Assembly: GCA_028564705.1 (NCBI GenBank)
Contig: JAPXFQ010000071.1
Span: forward strand, 124,001 to 188,000
Origin: Apricaphanius iberus
Taxonomy: Eukaryota; Chordata; Actinopteri; Cyprinodontiformes; Aphaniidae
Length of the DNA: 64,000 bases
Direction: 5' to 3'
A program made the position numbers and the translations under genes. Below, piece by piece: positions 10,113 through 22,410 of the stretch. Below the pieces are notes generated by a model. That model worked only from the letters and a program-made list of their open reading frames with translations, ran no database searches and had not been told where the DNA came from. Within the stretch, counting starts at the first letter, position 1. Every line of letters begins with the position of its first letter.

Positions 10113-12025
10113 TCTGAGGAAATAATCCGAGTCTCTCTCGGGTTGTTCGTTGCTGCTAAAACAGACAATCGTTGCTATTGATGTCAGACTGCAAATACTA
10201 TCAGAGCAGAGAGGAAAAAAGATGTACATAAACAGCAGAACGGATCTTCTCTTCCATTATTGTTTTTCCTTCTCGTTCTGCTTTTTTTAAAATTTATTTT
10301 TGGTGGTTGGGGACGCTCATACTGGAAAATATGTTAAACATATATTGTACATTTTTTAAAGCTACATTCCTTTCCACCATGCTGTCTTTATACAAACTGA
10401 ATTTTGTATGCATTCCACGTTTTCCAAAGAAATTCCAACTTTTTCTCAGGTTACTTCCGTTTATTCTTATACTTCTGCTTGTCTTGTTTTGCACTCATCT
10501 CTCTGTAAACTTTCTACCTTATTGACCTTTAGGTACCAGTCTTAAAACTGCACCGATGTTTCTTGATTGAAAAATTGTCATATTTCTGAAGCACTTACTC
10601 CAGTTGCTCGTGGAAAAATTGCGCAACATTTGCAAAAAACTTTGAACATATTAATTTTAATCTAACAAATTATTTCCATTAGAATATTTAGAACACTACA
10701 GTTTCTTCTGTTTCTTTTCAAGTCCTTTAGTTGGTGAATGAAGGGTGATATTTTCCTACGGTTTTTGTTCTCCCCACCTCTGAAATCTGTGGATTTATGT
10801 TTGGCCTCCACTGAAGATGGATTATATAATTATTGAGAAAGTAACTTTGCAGTATTTTTGTGCTATTGCAAGTTTTTCTGAAATCCTAAATGTTTTTTTT
10901 TTTTTTTTTGCTTGCCTTTTAATTTTTAAAATTTTAAAAATGTTTCAGTGAGCTTGCTTTTAATTCACAAAAACAGTTCTTCTTGTGCAGGAATGTTACT
11001 ACTAAGTTAAAACCAGTCATATGGCGCCATAGGTGTTTAGTAAGGCAGTGCAAACGGAAACAACTGGTGCTAAATAAGATCTATTTTACCACGGGAACTA
11101 ATTTGGTGGACAGAATCCGGACATTGGAGCTAATGTGTTTTACTTGGAAATGTAAATGCTGGCATTTATTAATAGCCTAAAGGAAGAGAAAGTGGAAAAA
11201 ATTATTTGAACGTATTTCATAACCTGTATTAAGCTGTAAGTTTCAAAATGGCTCTTGATTTAGTCTTTATCAGCTTGTTCAGGTTTTCTGATGCTGCTGC
11301 CTCAAAAGATGACTGCAGGATGAGATCAAACTGTACATATTTGTCCAACGGATTGCTGCAAACACTTAATTACACCACTAAAAATTTTTTGCTATACAAA
11401 TAAATCCTTGTGTGGATTTTAAATGCTAGCAATGGGTCAACCTATGAAAGATGTCGATATGTTGCTGAGGTTTATGTTATTTTATTATTGATAAATATAT
11501 GATTATGTTCCTGTGCCATGTTGAAACCAACCAAAATAAACAAGGAAATCTCCAAAAAGTTTAATTAGGAGCTGGTAAAGCATTATTATCCAGGTAAAAT
11601 GTCTTATTTATTCAATATCACCAAATAGGTTAAAGTCATTCCTTTATTTGGCCACTAGATGGAGCTGTAATGCCAGATACAAAAACAGGTGAGTCTGTAA
11701 GCAAAGTCAAGATGGATTAATACTAATAATTTCAAATTAACAGCAACCTTACAAGCTTTCCAATCAAGATCACATAAACTAACATTAGAAATGAATAAAA
11801 ATATATAAAATAGCACAATATTGTTCACACAAAAAGTGATGAAAGTATAGATATACAAGAGCCAGACATACATAAATCACAAAAGTGCAAAAATAAAAGT
11901 ACTGATACATAATTGTAGATGCATAATTTAATCATAGGATTGAAGAAATAAATACTGTGGATGTAAATTATCTTTTTAAGTAAAACATAATACAACATGA
12001 TAAAGATATTAAACAGTTTACAGTA
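10113..12025. other. Intergenic between module P2 and gene B
   Basis: AT-rich DNA with no recognised gene. It holds a CTCF-like core at 11652-11665 (CCACTAGATGGAGC), 1.8 kb beyond the 3' end of gene B. The short frames here show no family resemblance. Confidence 0.5.
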
Positions 12026-12312
12026 GCAGCATCCATCCATCCATCCTTGCAGGGTCGTAGGGGGGCTCGTCCCTCTCCCCAGTAGTCATCTGGGGGTACA
12101 TCACAGGACAACCCACCATGCACACTCTCAGACCTCAGGAAAATTCAGAGACTAATTAACCCAACTGGTTATTTCAGCTGGTTTTGGACTGTGGAAGGAA
12201 GCCGGAGCACCCAGAGAGAACCGATCCATGCACGAGGAGAACAAGCAAACTCCATGCAGAGTGAACCCCGGCTGGGATTCGTACCCAGGACCTTCTCGTT
12301 GCAAGGAAGAAG
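12026..12312 (-). mobile_element. Rex3/RTE-like LINE 3' end
   Basis: Read on the minus strand this gives the familiar teleost repeat: CTCTGCATGGAGTTTGC, CTCCGGCTTCC, CACAGTCCAAA, GTTAATTAGTCTCTGAA, ending in GGATGGATGGATG. Such (GATG)n tails are typical of Rex3-type RTE LINEs in fish. Only the non-coding 3' end is present, a common 5' truncation. The family assignment is from memory of the consensus style. Confidence 0.6.
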
Positions 12313-12583
12313 CAACATGACTTAAAAAAAAACCAAAACGTATTCTTTAAAATCGCCTCAGTTTGCTGGAAAATCTCAACTTTAATGAGATTTTTCTACA
12401 TGATTAAAATCTGAATCTTTGGTTTGGCTGAATTTAGATCAATAATTCTCAATAAAAAAAATAAAAAAAACAATGAATAGGGAAGTGAACGACAATTTTA
12501 TCTCACTTGTTTCGTTTCTTCAGTTTTATGTCTTTCATCTTTATTTTGAGATTAAAATGGAGGAAAACAAAATATAAAGAGCA

Positions 12584-12904
12584 GGGATGCCCCGATACAG
12601 ATACTGGTGTCGAGTATCCTAAAATACTTGTATCTCTTAGTTAACGGATATCATGAAATGATACTTAAAATATGTAAACTCTTCAATAATTTTTTTTTTA
12701 CTTAAAATGTTACTTTTGTGATCATTTAATGAATATTTTACTTTTTATCTAATTCAACGTCATTTTATTGGAACGAGCAGAGGACAAAATAAAACCTGTC
12801 TTCCAATTAATTTTTGTGTGGTAGAAGAATCGGTATCATTAAGTACTCAGATCCAAGTATCGGTATCATAAAGGTTTGAAAATAGTGATATTGTTGCATC
12901 CCTA
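12584..12904. mobile_element. hAT-like non-autonomous element
   Basis: The ends are inverted: CAGGGATGCCCCGATAC on the left and TTGTTGCATCCCTAG on the right. The interior has the GATAC...GTATCGG pattern common in this fish family. The block ACCTGTCTTCCAATT...TTTTGTGTGGTAGAAG is shared with the copy at 17385-17630. Flanking 8-mers do not match (ATAAAGAG, GATTCAAA), so the target duplication has decayed or the ends are slightly off. Confidence 0.65.
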
Positions 12905-13428
12905 GATTCAAAACCCAGCTCAAGACCCATTATTTCTCAATATTTTGATTTATCTCTGTCTTTTAAACTTACTTTTATGTTTTTATGGATTTTGTGTCTT
13001 GTTTTTATTGTATTTTAATATTTTGTCGTATTTTTTTTCCCTGATGGCTGTGCGCCACTTCGTGCAATCCTTTTTTGCTTCTGAACGCGCTATATAAATA
13101 AAATTCTATGGTATCCCTAATAAAAACGCATGATTATTTACACGATTATAAAATCTTACATCCTATTTTTGAGTGAGGTATGAAATGATGAAAGGTGAAA
13201 AGTAAGTGGCCGAGGCTAGACCCCTGAGGTGCTCCACAAAGAACAGCTTTTCTTTTGAACAGTGTTGGGTGTAGCGATGCTGAATCCCAGCCTCGGTTTT
13301 TCTTGATGCTGTTTTATGTCTAAAACATCAGTGGTGTCTCTAGTTTCGTCCAGCAGGAGATCGGCAGCGGCCCCCAGGAAGGAAACGCAGGTGGAGAAGA
13401 CGGGTGGATGCTCTGTAGCACCTTTTTA
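12905..13428. other. 3' flank of gene B
   Basis: AT-rich sequence immediately beyond the stop codon of gene B. It includes a short teleost tail-like segment near 13068-13105 (CGCTATATAAATAAAATT). No gene was seen. Confidence 0.4.
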
Positions 13429-14484
13429 CTACAGACTCTTGCCCTTCCTGTGGGTTCTCATATGTTTCGCCATGCTGCTACTGTCACTAGAAGCTTTCCC
13501 ACACACGTTGCAGTAGTAAGGCTTCTCACCTGTGTGGGTTCTCATGTGCTTGGCCAGGTTACTGCAGTCGCTGAACGATTTCCCGCAGGTTTTACAGCGA
13601 TACGGCTTCTCTCCCGTGTGAGTCCTCATGTGGTTGGTCAGAGGACTGCGGTTACTGAAGGATTTCCCGCACACCTTACAAGAGTAAGGCTTCTCGCCCG
13701 TGTGGCTCCTTATGTGATCGTTTAAATACGTTTTGTCGCTGTAAGCTTTGCCACAAACGTTGCAGGAGTACGGCCTTTCTCCCGAGTGAGTCCTCATGTG
13801 AACCGTCAGGTTGCTTTGCTGAGTAAAGCCTTTCCCACAGACCAGACAGGAGAAGGGTTTCTCCCCAGTGTGCGTCCTCATGTGACTTGCCAGGTGGCCG
13901 CTGGCTCGGAAACGCTTCCCACACAGCTGACAGGAATGGGGCTTCTCACCTGTGTGAGTTCTCATGTGTACAATCAGGTTAGTCTTCTGGGTGAAACCTT
14001 TCCCACAGGTCAGACAGGTGAAAGGTTTCTCCCCTGAGTGGGTTCTCATGTGATCAGTCAGGTAGTGACATTTAGAGAAGCATTTGCCACAAACCTCACA
14101 TGAGAAGTTTCTGTCCTGCGCAGCGATTCCGTCCGTCTCTCGCTTCACTACAAGCTCCTCCTCCTCCTGGTTTCCTCCTCCATCCGGTTCTGATTCGGGT
14201 TCTGGTTCCTCCTTTCCAGCCAACATCCGCTGCTGCTCTGGCTCACCGTGAAATGTCTCCTTTTCGGGGGGAATCCCCACCGACGTGTCGGCCTCCTGCT
14301 TCACAGCAAGCTGCTCTTCATCCTGAACGATGCAGACTTGGATCTCTTCTTCTTTAATCAATGGAGCTTCTGGCTCCTCCTCTTCCTCCTCAACAGGACC
14401 GCTTTCGTCTTGGTCGGGAACGTTGCTCCCCACCTGGTTGATGAGGAAGTTTTCACCAACAACCTCCCAAGTGATGACAGACAT
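13429..14484 (-). CDS. C2H2 zinc-finger protein B (351 aa)
   Basis: Predicted DNA-binding transcription factor. It starts with a short leader, MSVITWEVVGENFLINQ, shared with pseudogene C and with the upstream peptide of gene A. An acidic stretch follows (runs of E, with IKEE, VKQE and VKRE motifs), then eight uninterrupted C2H2 fingers from about residue 131 to 345, joined by TGEKP or SGE[KR]P linkers. It ends RKGKSL, without the HVC terminus of its paralogues. The exon begins at 14499, after the acceptor TTAATTCCAG, so ATG 14484 is 16 bases into the exon and is the best start. Module P3, 5.2 kb upstream, is the likely promoter. The extra distance is partly the decamer minisatellite and inserted elements. 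All eight fingers keep their zinc ligands, so the gene looks intact. Confidence 0.9.
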   Translation of the reverse strand: MSVITWEVVGENFLINQVGSNVPDQDESGPVEEEEEEPEAPLIKEEEIQVCIVQDEEQLAVKQEADTSVGIPPEKETFHGEPEQQRMLAGKEEPEPESEPDGGGNQEEEELVVKRETDGIAAQDRNFSCEVCGKCFSKCHYLTDHMRTHSGEKPFTCLTCGKGFTQKTNLIVHMRTHTGEKPHSCQLCGKRFRASGHLASHMRTHTGEKPFSCLVCGKGFTQQSNLTVHMRTHSGERPYSCNVCGKAYSDKTYLNDHIRSHTGEKPYSCKVCGKSFSNRSPLTNHMRTHTGEKPYRCKTCGKSFSDCSNLAKHMRTHTGEKPYYCNVCGKASSDSSSMAKHMRTHRKGKSL

Positions 14485-14765
14485 GATGACTTAGAAGGTC
14501 TGGAATTAAGCACAGCAGAATTAAACATTAAAAGGGTTAGAATCAAGGGGCAAACTCTGCTTGGAAAAAGTCAAGTCAACCAGGAAGAGACAAAAATTGC
14601 AGTTCCTCCTTCATCCGCTAGGGGCTGGCTCCAAAAAGGAGAAAATTCCCATTGACTCCCATGTTAAAAAGGCCAACTTTTTTCTAAGTTCTCCGTTTAT
14701 TTGTAATTTAAGCTTGAAATTATGAATAATTAGGGGCGTGTCCTTTTGATTGAAAGGTCCGTCTA
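14485..14765. other. Exon edge and dispersed repeat beside minisatellite
   Basis: This contains the acceptor of gene B at 14500-14501 on the minus strand. From about 14600 a segment common in fish genomes follows (CCCATTGACTCCCATGTTA, AATTAGGGGCGTGTCC), leading into the minisatellite at 14766. Confidence 0.45.
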
Positions 14766-15336
14766 GGCTAACGCTGGTGGCTAATGGTGGCTAACTGTAA
14801 CTAATGGTGGCTAACTGTAGCTAATGGTGTCTAATGGTGGCTAACTGTAGCTAATGGTGGCTAATGGTGGCTAACTGTAGCTAATTGTAGCTAATGGTGG
14901 CTAGCTGCAGCTAATGGTGGTAAACTGTAGCTAATGGTAGCTAATGGTGGCTAACTGTAGCTAATGGTGGCTAACTGTAGCTAATGGTGGCTAGCTGCAG
15001 CTAATGGTGGTAAACTGTAGCTAATGGTAGCTAATGGTGGCTAACTGTAGCTAATGGTGGCTAATGGTGGCTAACTGTAGCTAATGGTGGCTAACTGTAG
15101 CTAATGGTGGCTAACTGTAGCTAATTGTAGCTAATGGTGGCTAGCTGCAGCTAATGGTGGTAAACTGTAGCTAATGGTAGCTAATGGTGGCTAACTGTAG
15201 CTAATGGTGGCTAATGGTGGCTAACTGTAGCTAATGGTGGCTAACTGTAGCTAATTGTAGCCAATGGTGGCTAGCTGCAGCTAATGGTAGTAAACTGTAG
15301 CTAATGGTAGCTAATGGTAGCTAACTGTAGCTAATA
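14766..15336. repeat. Decamer minisatellite, about 57 units
   Basis: The array has a strict 10-bp period, mostly alternating CTAATGGTGG and CTAACTGTAG. Variants include CTAATTGTAG, CTAGCTGCAG, TAAACTGTAG and CTAATGGTAG. From 14781 to about 15330 the register never slips. Variant units recur as longer blocks beginning near 14881, 15121 and 15251. It sits in presumed intron 1 of gene B. Confidence 0.95.
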
Positions 15337-15834
15337 GCTTGCTCCGTAGTCTGCTAGCTGGGAAGCTCTTCACAGCCTGGGACTAACACACAAGTTGGAG
15401 CAGCAGAGCAGCAAAGTCGGCAGGACCGGGAAGCCGTGGCATCAGAGAGCGGGAGACGGCTAGATCAGGCTGGAAGACTACAGAGTTGGACTCTAGACAG
15501 ACTGGATGATCGCTGGTTAGATCAGTACTGGTGTGAGGAACACAGCTGGAGGCATAAAATAATGGATGAGATGTGAGGTGAGTAAAAAGTCTTATTTTTT
15601 TTAGAGGATCTGAGTTTTCATGATGACTTTGTGACTGCTTTTTGCTGGATGTGTTGTTAAGATGAACCCGTCCTCACCCTCCACCGATGGTAATGGAAAT
15701 AACACCATATTAGGGCGTATATATAAATAAAATAGTACAAGCCAACCTAGCCAGAGTAGAAACCAAATAGACCCTCATAAACTATCGATGTCAATGATTA
15801 GATATGTTTAAATACCTATTTTTATTACAGGGTG
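15337..15834. other. Unassigned sequence after minisatellite
   Basis: Moderate-GC sequence to about 15580, then AT-rich. No gene, RNA or bounded repeat was recognised. Confidence 0.4.
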
Positions 15835-16312
15835 CAAACCCCTTACACATTCTTGCACTCTGTACAAGCTAGTCCAGTGGCCCTCCTTAGCTCAGCGCAG
15901 GCCAACCCGGTGGCGGTTATTTATATATAAATCCATCTCTGGGATTTTGCCCCCTTATTTATGTAGGCTTATGTCCTTCAAGGCCAGCACTCGCTTTCTG
16001 CGGTCAAATGATCATCTCCAGCCGGTTGTGCCTAGAGCTTGCACAGAATTAGGGAAGCATTTAGGATCTCTGCCCGATCAGCCTGGAGCCTGTTACAAAA
16101 TGACCTAAAGCTAGAAAATGTGGTTTCCTTTGATCAGTTTAACCGACTATTAAAGGAGCGGGAAGCTGGCACATCGCCTGTCCCTGCTTTCCAAATTAAC
16201 ATACTGTTTACGATGACGATGTGATTGTCTCTTAAAAAAACAGAAAAAGAAGAAAAAAAACTTGTTCTCAAAGTATTTCCCTGGTTAAATAAGGGTTAAA
16301 TAAAAACATAAT
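15835..16312 (+). mobile_element. CR1/L2-like LINE 3' fragment
   Basis: One frame reads FIYKSISGILPPYLCRLM and another ISARSAWSLLQNDLKLEN. These are typical of the last residues of fish CR1/L2-type ORF2 (YK...G.LP.YL...; SAW..LQ.DLKL). The untranslated end CCCTGGTTAAATAAGGGTTA follows at 16280-16302. A frameshift separates the two stretches, so this is a dead 5'-truncated copy. It lies in presumed intron 1 of gene B, antisense to it. Confidence 0.65.
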
Positions 16313-16719
16313 ATTAATACTTTGACCATAATTAAGAGTAAAGCGTTCTTAAAATATGATGTAGCGTGGCAGTATTGAACATATAGCCGATTTTCATCCA
16401 AGAAGCTACGTATGAAAATGTGCTAACATTGAGTTAGATGACATCGAGCTGATAAGTGATATTGGAAGAAGATCTGTTTCCTATCAAGTAGTTTGTGCGT
16501 TGTAGTAACTTACAAACCTAGGTTGACGGGAAAGTTACATTTTTGTCAACCTGGACCTTATTTATAGCCTGCATTACATTTTCCTACTCAACCATGTGTA
16601 TCCAATCGCAATCTGCGTATGTCCATATAAAGGGAGTCCCTAGCGCTTGCAAAGCACTCTCCTTTATTCATATGGTTTCTTTTGCACAACATTTAACTTG
16701 TTAAATGCCACCTGTAACA

Positions 16720-17052
16720 TAAGTTTCGAATCGAATAACTACTCCTTAGATTAATCGCTAGATTCATCGATTACAAAAATAATCGTTTTTTCCCCAGCTC
16801 TAATTATCATGTGTCTGCTGTAACACTAATGTTTTATGTTTTGCATAGTTCATAAATGTTAAAATGAGCGATCATCTTAAAAGCCTCTGTTTTACATACA
16901 TACTGCATAACATCTCAAGGTAACAGGAAAATATTAGAGTAGCTGCTCCTGCAATAACATGCATTTTAAACGTGACCTGATTAGTTGACTAATCGGCAGA
17001 TTAGTAAGTGATTAGTCAATTATCAAAATAATCGCTTGCAGCAGCCCTAGAT
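16720..17052. mobile_element. Two hAT-like terminal fragments
   Basis: The segments near 16720-16802 (ending AATCGTTTTTTCCCCAGCTC) and 16960-17052 (ending AATAATCGCTTGCAGCAGCC) both resemble the same terminus of the fish element family that starts with an AGGGCTGCAACGATTA-like sequence. They have the same orientation, so this is not one intact element. The assignment is approximate. Confidence 0.45.
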
Positions 17053-17384
17053 TTAATGTGTCCCTAAAGCTGTGCTTTATGCTTTATCCACTAATGACGT
17101 AAATCACCTTGAATTTCCTCGTTAAAACTTCACACTCACTCCCAAGCTTGCTGTACTTCTGACTCCCCCCCCCCTCTTTATTAGAGACAGACCGCTGTAG
17201 AAGCTAACTGGCTTTAAACTTCTCCATAATGTTCTCCTTTACCAGTCTCCTGGAGTCCATTGGGGTTTGTGGTGCTGGTTGTTCTCTAAAGAACCTCTGA
17301 GACCAGAACCACAACCGAGTTCTGAATGATGTGCTGCATTTTATTTAGAGGTATCAGATTCAAATGAACTGATTAAATATGCAT

Positions 17385-17630
17385 GTAAAGTAGGCATGCA
17401 CTGATGTGGATTCATGATTCATGTACTCTGCAAAATGTTTTATTTTTATTAGACATTTTAAGGTGTTTGTCTAATTTATGATGTTGCATTTTTGATCTAA
17501 TTTATCTTAATTAGCTTTAACAAGCAGAGAAGAAAATAAAACCTGTCTTCCAATTCACTGCATCCTTTTGTGTGGTAGAAGTGTCGGCATTGGTACTCTG
17601 TATCGGCAAATATCACACATTTTTGTCCCC
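17385..17630. mobile_element. hAT-like element, second copy
   Basis: This shares AAACCTGTCTTCCAATTCAC and TTTTGTGTGGTAGAAG with the element at 12584-12904, in the same order. The GGCATGCACTGATGTGG start and CTGTATCGGCAAATATC interior are decayed. No clean ends or target duplication were found. Confidence 0.5.
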
Positions 17631-17968
17631 TGTGGTTAGACATGTCTGCCTGGGACTCCCGGCAGCTGCGTATTTCTTCTCGTGATTAGAAACAAAATCT
17701 GATTCCAGATATGCAGGTTTGGTTTTTGTTCCGGTTAACAATAAATCATTTCAGTCTGGTCGGGAGACGAGAGTTGTGTTAAGCACATTCAACTCAGAAA
17801 ACTTGCTGCGATTGTATGAAAGACGTCAGTGGTTGATGAGAGAAGCTTAAAGCCTCCTTCAAATCATCCGTCAGTAACAGCCGTCATCTGATACGTAAAA
17901 TGGGCTGTCGTGTCTGTTAGAGGAAACCAAAAATATCGTAAGAATAAAGACAAACTTTACCGACATAA

Positions 17969-19395
17969 ACACTGTTGGGTAGCAACGGAATACATGTACC
18001 GGTGGTACGTATTTAGAATGCTTATTATGAGTAACTGTATTCCGTTACAGTTACTATTTTTAAACGTTGTATTCAGAATACAGTTACTTTCATAATACCT
18101 TTGGAATACTTGTGTGTTTTGCACTTTCCACCTGAAAAATGAAGATATAAATTTCAGGAAATGTGTGTCTCCGCCTTGTGTAGACTATCCCGTAATACCG
18201 CTAAAAAACATGCCGCCGCAACCGTAGAGATCCTATGGCCAAAACACTCCCAACCTGCAAGCACCAACATTAACGTGAGTTGCCAGGTATTGATTCAGAC
18301 CCAGAGCTGGGGGTTGGAGCCACAACCGCAGCCAAATAAACCTACTAGCAGTGAAGGAAATGATGCATTCAATGACGCTCTCTCGCAGCTCTTTTTTTTT
18401 TTTTTTTTTAAGTGATGCCAGATTTCATTTGAGCATTCCTGACCAAAGCCCGACTAAAACCATGGAGGTTAAAACGATCAAATCTGGCAACCCTAGTCAT
18501 AGAGTCGAACCGCTTTTGCTTCTGGTGTGAAACTGCAAAGTATGCAGGCGAACTCCAGTGATTGCTGCAGCAGCTGTAATTCGGCATCAATGAATGGAGC
18601 TGCATATTCGTATTACCACCTAAAATATTTTTTTGCAAAGGTTAGTGAGATGGATCCAGATGGGAAAATTTTTACATTTTTGTGTAAACCTTTGCGCGCG
18701 GGTCTCAAGAAACTATACTGCACATCAACGACGTCAACAGCAAACTAAAAAAACAAAGCATCCGGCTGGGCAGTCTAAAAGGTATGTGAAAGTCACTAAA
18801 ACATTAAAAGACGCTGCAATGATGTACAAAAACAAAACAAAATCCTCTACCAGTTCTTTTGTGTCCATTATTTGACAGAGCCTATATCGTGTTAGTTAAG
18901 GTCATTTCTCACAGTTTCAGTGGTTGTATCCGACGTGACGTTAGCCTAATTATATGTTTTGACGAGTTTCCCAAAAATTATGGCTAAAAGGATCAAATCT
19001 TTCCATTTGTGTTGCAATGAATGTCAGTTTACAATACTTGGTATATTTATCACAGAAAGTCGCAAATAAGCTAGTTTAAAGTTTGGTCCGTTTTTGGTAT
19101 CTGAGATGTGGCAGTGTTGTGCCAAAAAGAATTAAATACTATTATTTATTACAGTCAGTACCAAATGTTTAGCATTAATATGCCCTCTGCTTTCCTGTGG
19201 GAGTAGCTACCAGCGCATTTTGTGACATTTACTGGACTTGAATGCTGTTCCAAGTATTTAGAATACAGTACCAGGATACAGCAAAGTAACGTAATACAAA
19301 ATATATTTTAAAGCAGGTATTCAGTATTTTGTAACTAAATACATTTGCAAAACAAAAACAAATACATTTACTAAACTACATCAAGTGTTCTATTA
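17969..19395 (+). mobile_element. hAT-like element with BED-finger remnant
   Basis: The ends are partly inverted. The left begins ACACTGTTGGGTAGCAACGG and the right carries ATACAGCAAAGTAACGTAAT, with GTATTCAGAATACAG on the left mirrored on the right. Around 18655-18780 one frame reads LKKLYCTSTTSTANLKK and then HI, resembling the BED-type zinc finger (C..C..STSNLKKH) of hAT transposases, although the cysteine pair is incomplete. Stops follow and the catalytic domain is missing. A poly-T run at 18391-18410 interrupts it. This is a decayed, internally deleted copy. Confidence 0.5.
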
Positions 19396-19691
19396 TATGC
19401 AAGTCTGCAGCTGTCCACTATTTGCTCCAATCACTTGATTAAGGATTATACTAATGCTTAGAAAATAGGGTGGACTGATGAGTTATAGATAAATGGATGA
19501 ACAGATGATACAATCCCAGACTTTTCAAGATTGTGAAGTAAGAATTAACATTCTAGTTAGAATAAGTAGATACAACATATTAGTTTAAATACGTATAAGT
19601 TAAGATAACCAAACTATGTTTTTTAAAGTAAATATTAACTCATTAAGTAGCTCATCTAATGCTCACTTCACTAGTTTACGGGCCGCTCGTT

Positions 19692-19920
19692 CCCCTCCCA
19701 ATATGGCGGAACCACTGACGTGTCGCAGCAGCTATGACAGAATGAAGCAGCTTGCTAGAATGCAATGCAACTTTACATGCTCTCTTGAGGACAATTTAAA
19801 TACCTGGAACAAGCCAAGAGTTTAGTGTATGTCCAATAATCTCAATTTAAAGTCCCTTTTGTCATTTTTAACTAAAATTCGTCCTCGAAGTTAGCTTCTG
19901 AGTTAGCTCGGAGGCTAACT
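19692..19920 (-). promoter_or_regulatory. Control module P3 of gene B
   Basis: On the minus strand this has AGTTAGCCTCCGAGCTAACT followed by CAGAAGCTAAC (19890-19920). CACGTCAGTGG comes next, then the YY1-type box TTCCGCCATATTGGGAGGGG (19692-19711), about 180 bp below the paired box. A CTCF-like core lies 228 bp upstream, at 20134-20148. The distance to the gene B exon is 5.2 kb. It faces away from module P4, only 2.7 kb to the right, forming the divergence point of the cluster. Confidence 0.65.
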
Positions 19921-20133
19921 GCTCTTTCCTGGGGTACTGCTCTTTGTAAACCAGTGGAAAACGTTCTTAACGACAGGCTAAAACACTAAATAAGCTCAGA
20001 ATGAGACGTCGAGTGATGAAAGCTGAAAATCAGCAACAGAACAAAGACAAATATTTATATTCCTTACTACTATTGGTGTGTCTCTTCTTGTTTTCTTACT
20101 TCTTCTTGTGTTGTATTGCAAACAACTCAATGG

Positions 20134-20148
20134 CGCGCCACCTACTGG
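20134..20148 (-). promoter_or_regulatory. CTCF-like core upstream of P3
   Basis: On the minus strand, CCAGTAGGTGGCGCG matches the vertebrate CTCF core CCASYAGRKGGCRS at every position except the last. It is 228 bp upstream of the P3 paired box, the same geometry as in P4, P6 and P7. Confidence 0.6.
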
Positions 20149-22046
20149 TAAAAATGGATAAAAAAATGCAAGAAAAAACAAAACAAACAAAGACAGTTAT
20201 TTGTAAAAGTATTGATCTAGAAGAGAAAATAATGAACCAAATAGTGTTATTTAAGAAATAATAATAAATTCAGGTTTTAGCATGTTTTTGCTTTTGAATT
20301 TACATGATAGAATTACACTAAAAGTAATAATATTTTGTAAATCAAATGTTTGGCTCATTAGGTGTGAAACTATGTGCATTTTTGTACATAGTTTTCCCCA
20401 AACATCACAAACTCCAAAGAAAATGAATCCATCCATTTTTTTGTAAAATATTTATTTATTTTTTCCTTCAAACATAAATAAAATTGTAGCGTTTTATGAA
20501 TGATAACTGATTTTACTCCAGATAAATTTTAGGTGAAGTTGTCTAAAAGTCACAACATTTGTCGCTCTAATTTTTTTAAATTTTTTTGCTGGACTGGGTG
20601 CAAAATGGCCCTTTGGATGGTAAAAGTTGCTGACTTCTGATCAAGAACTTTTATCGTTTGTCACGTTACAAGAACTGCAGACATTTAACCCCCATTATTC
20701 AGATACAGCAAATAAAAACTACTGCAGTAATAGGAGTCCACCTGTGTGTAATTTTCCCAGAATTAATAAAAGCTCTTGTGTGAAGACGGCAGAGGTTTCT
20801 GAACAGTTAGCATCATGGAGACCAAGGAAGCCAGCAGTCATCGTTAAGTTCAGAAACAGTAATCCGATCTCCTCTGGACGGATCCGATCATCAGAGACTG
20901 TTTCCCTCAGGACTGTGATCCTTAACTCTGGAATCAAACCATCCGAAGAACTAGAATATGCTTAAATTATAGGCTCCTTTAATTTAGGACTGGAGACATG
21001 ATTGTGTATTGTAGCCTTAACTTTCAGCTCTAAAGCTATAGCTTCTGGGGTTTTGTGTTTTATCTGTATTTTACTCCTATTTTATGTGTATTCTGATGTA
21101 ATGTTTTCTTTTCGGATCGACTTGATTTCATCAAAGCGGCTGAAATCATCCAGTCTGTGGTGATATAAGAAATTTTTTTTATCAAACTTTAACCAGAGGA
21201 TCATTCGTTGTGTATCAATAAGATATAATAAAAATTTCATGTCCTCTGTCTTGTTTTGCCCTCAGTAAATAAACATATTTTTTAATCATAATCTGTAGTT
21301 TACTCGGCTATCTGTGCCCTCTGGTCAGATGTGTGGATTTATATAAATGAGTTAGTAACATCAACTGTTTTTTTAATTCTGCTTATTGTTTAGAAACTTA
21401 CCTCCATTTCAAGAATCTCCATCTTTTTCTCATGAAAAGCTTGCACATTAAGATCTGAAGAGATGCAATAAAACGTCTGGGCTGTAATAGAAAGTGTAAA
21501 ATGAGGAAACGGGTTGATTCTGGTGGATGATTGGCTAAAGTGTTCAGAAAAACGAACGAATCCAAACCTTGCCTACATAAAGTTGGAACAATTACACCAG
21601 CAAGACACCCGAGGTTCATTAAGATTAAGTAAACCATAACATTTTCTAATGTATGTGTGCTGTTTATTATTTTTATATATATAATTAATGTGGATTTGTG
21701 TTTGGTGTCCTTTTTTTCAAAAAACAAAAAACAACCTCTGAGCTTAGGGGAATTAAGCACATGTCAAGTTTTATTGAAAGATTTTATTCAATCAACTAAA
21801 AACAATATTAAAAGAAAATACCTGGTATTTACCAGATGTGTAAATTTAGAATAAATCCCTGCTGGGATTTATTAGTGTTTTTCACTCACTTCAACAAAGG
21901 TTGGAGAAAGTGTTTACTCTTGTGTTGTTTTCTATACAATGTTGCTATCAAAATGTTTGCCTGGGCTTTTAAAATCCAAGCAGCAATGTTTAACTTCAGT
22001 TCTACTAATAAAAACTTATTTAGAGTCACAAATGGTACATCAGTTG

Positions 22047-22049
<3 letters not shown>

Positions 22050-22081
<32 letters not shown>
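22050..22081. repeat. TA microsatellite
   Basis: An alternating TA run of about 32 bp. Confidence 0.95.
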
Positions 22082-22410
22082 CACAATAATGGTATAAACA
22101 CATAAATATTTGATTTTTTTTAATATTTCATAAAATATTTTTATAGACACATATAATTTATTATGTATATTTTTGTTTTAAATATAGAAAATTAAAACTT
22201 CTCCAAATATATTTTTCATAGAAAATTCGAAAAAGGAGAACAGATTTCTAAATTGATAAAAAAAAAATCCAATGAAATATCACTTATACTTTCGTTCTGA
22301 TGTGTAAATTAAACGCCATCACTCTATCAAATAAATGAAAAATTGCAAAAGCATTTGTGATTCATCACTAAAGCATAATTTATGAATAGCAATCGCGGAA
22401 GTTGCGACGA

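Larger units (their letters stand above)
19921..22410. other. Divergent intergenic region between P3 and P4
   Basis: AT-rich spacer between the left-facing and right-facing modules. It holds CTCF-like cores near each end (20134-20148 minus, 22411-22425 plus) and a TA run at 22050-22081. No coding sequence or clear transposon was recognised, although short repeats may be present. Confidence 0.5.

Noticed and set aside
12280..12300. tRNA-like B-box (GGATTCGTACCC)
   Set aside because: It sits within the Rex3/RTE-like repeat end. No A-box or cloverleaf could be formed.
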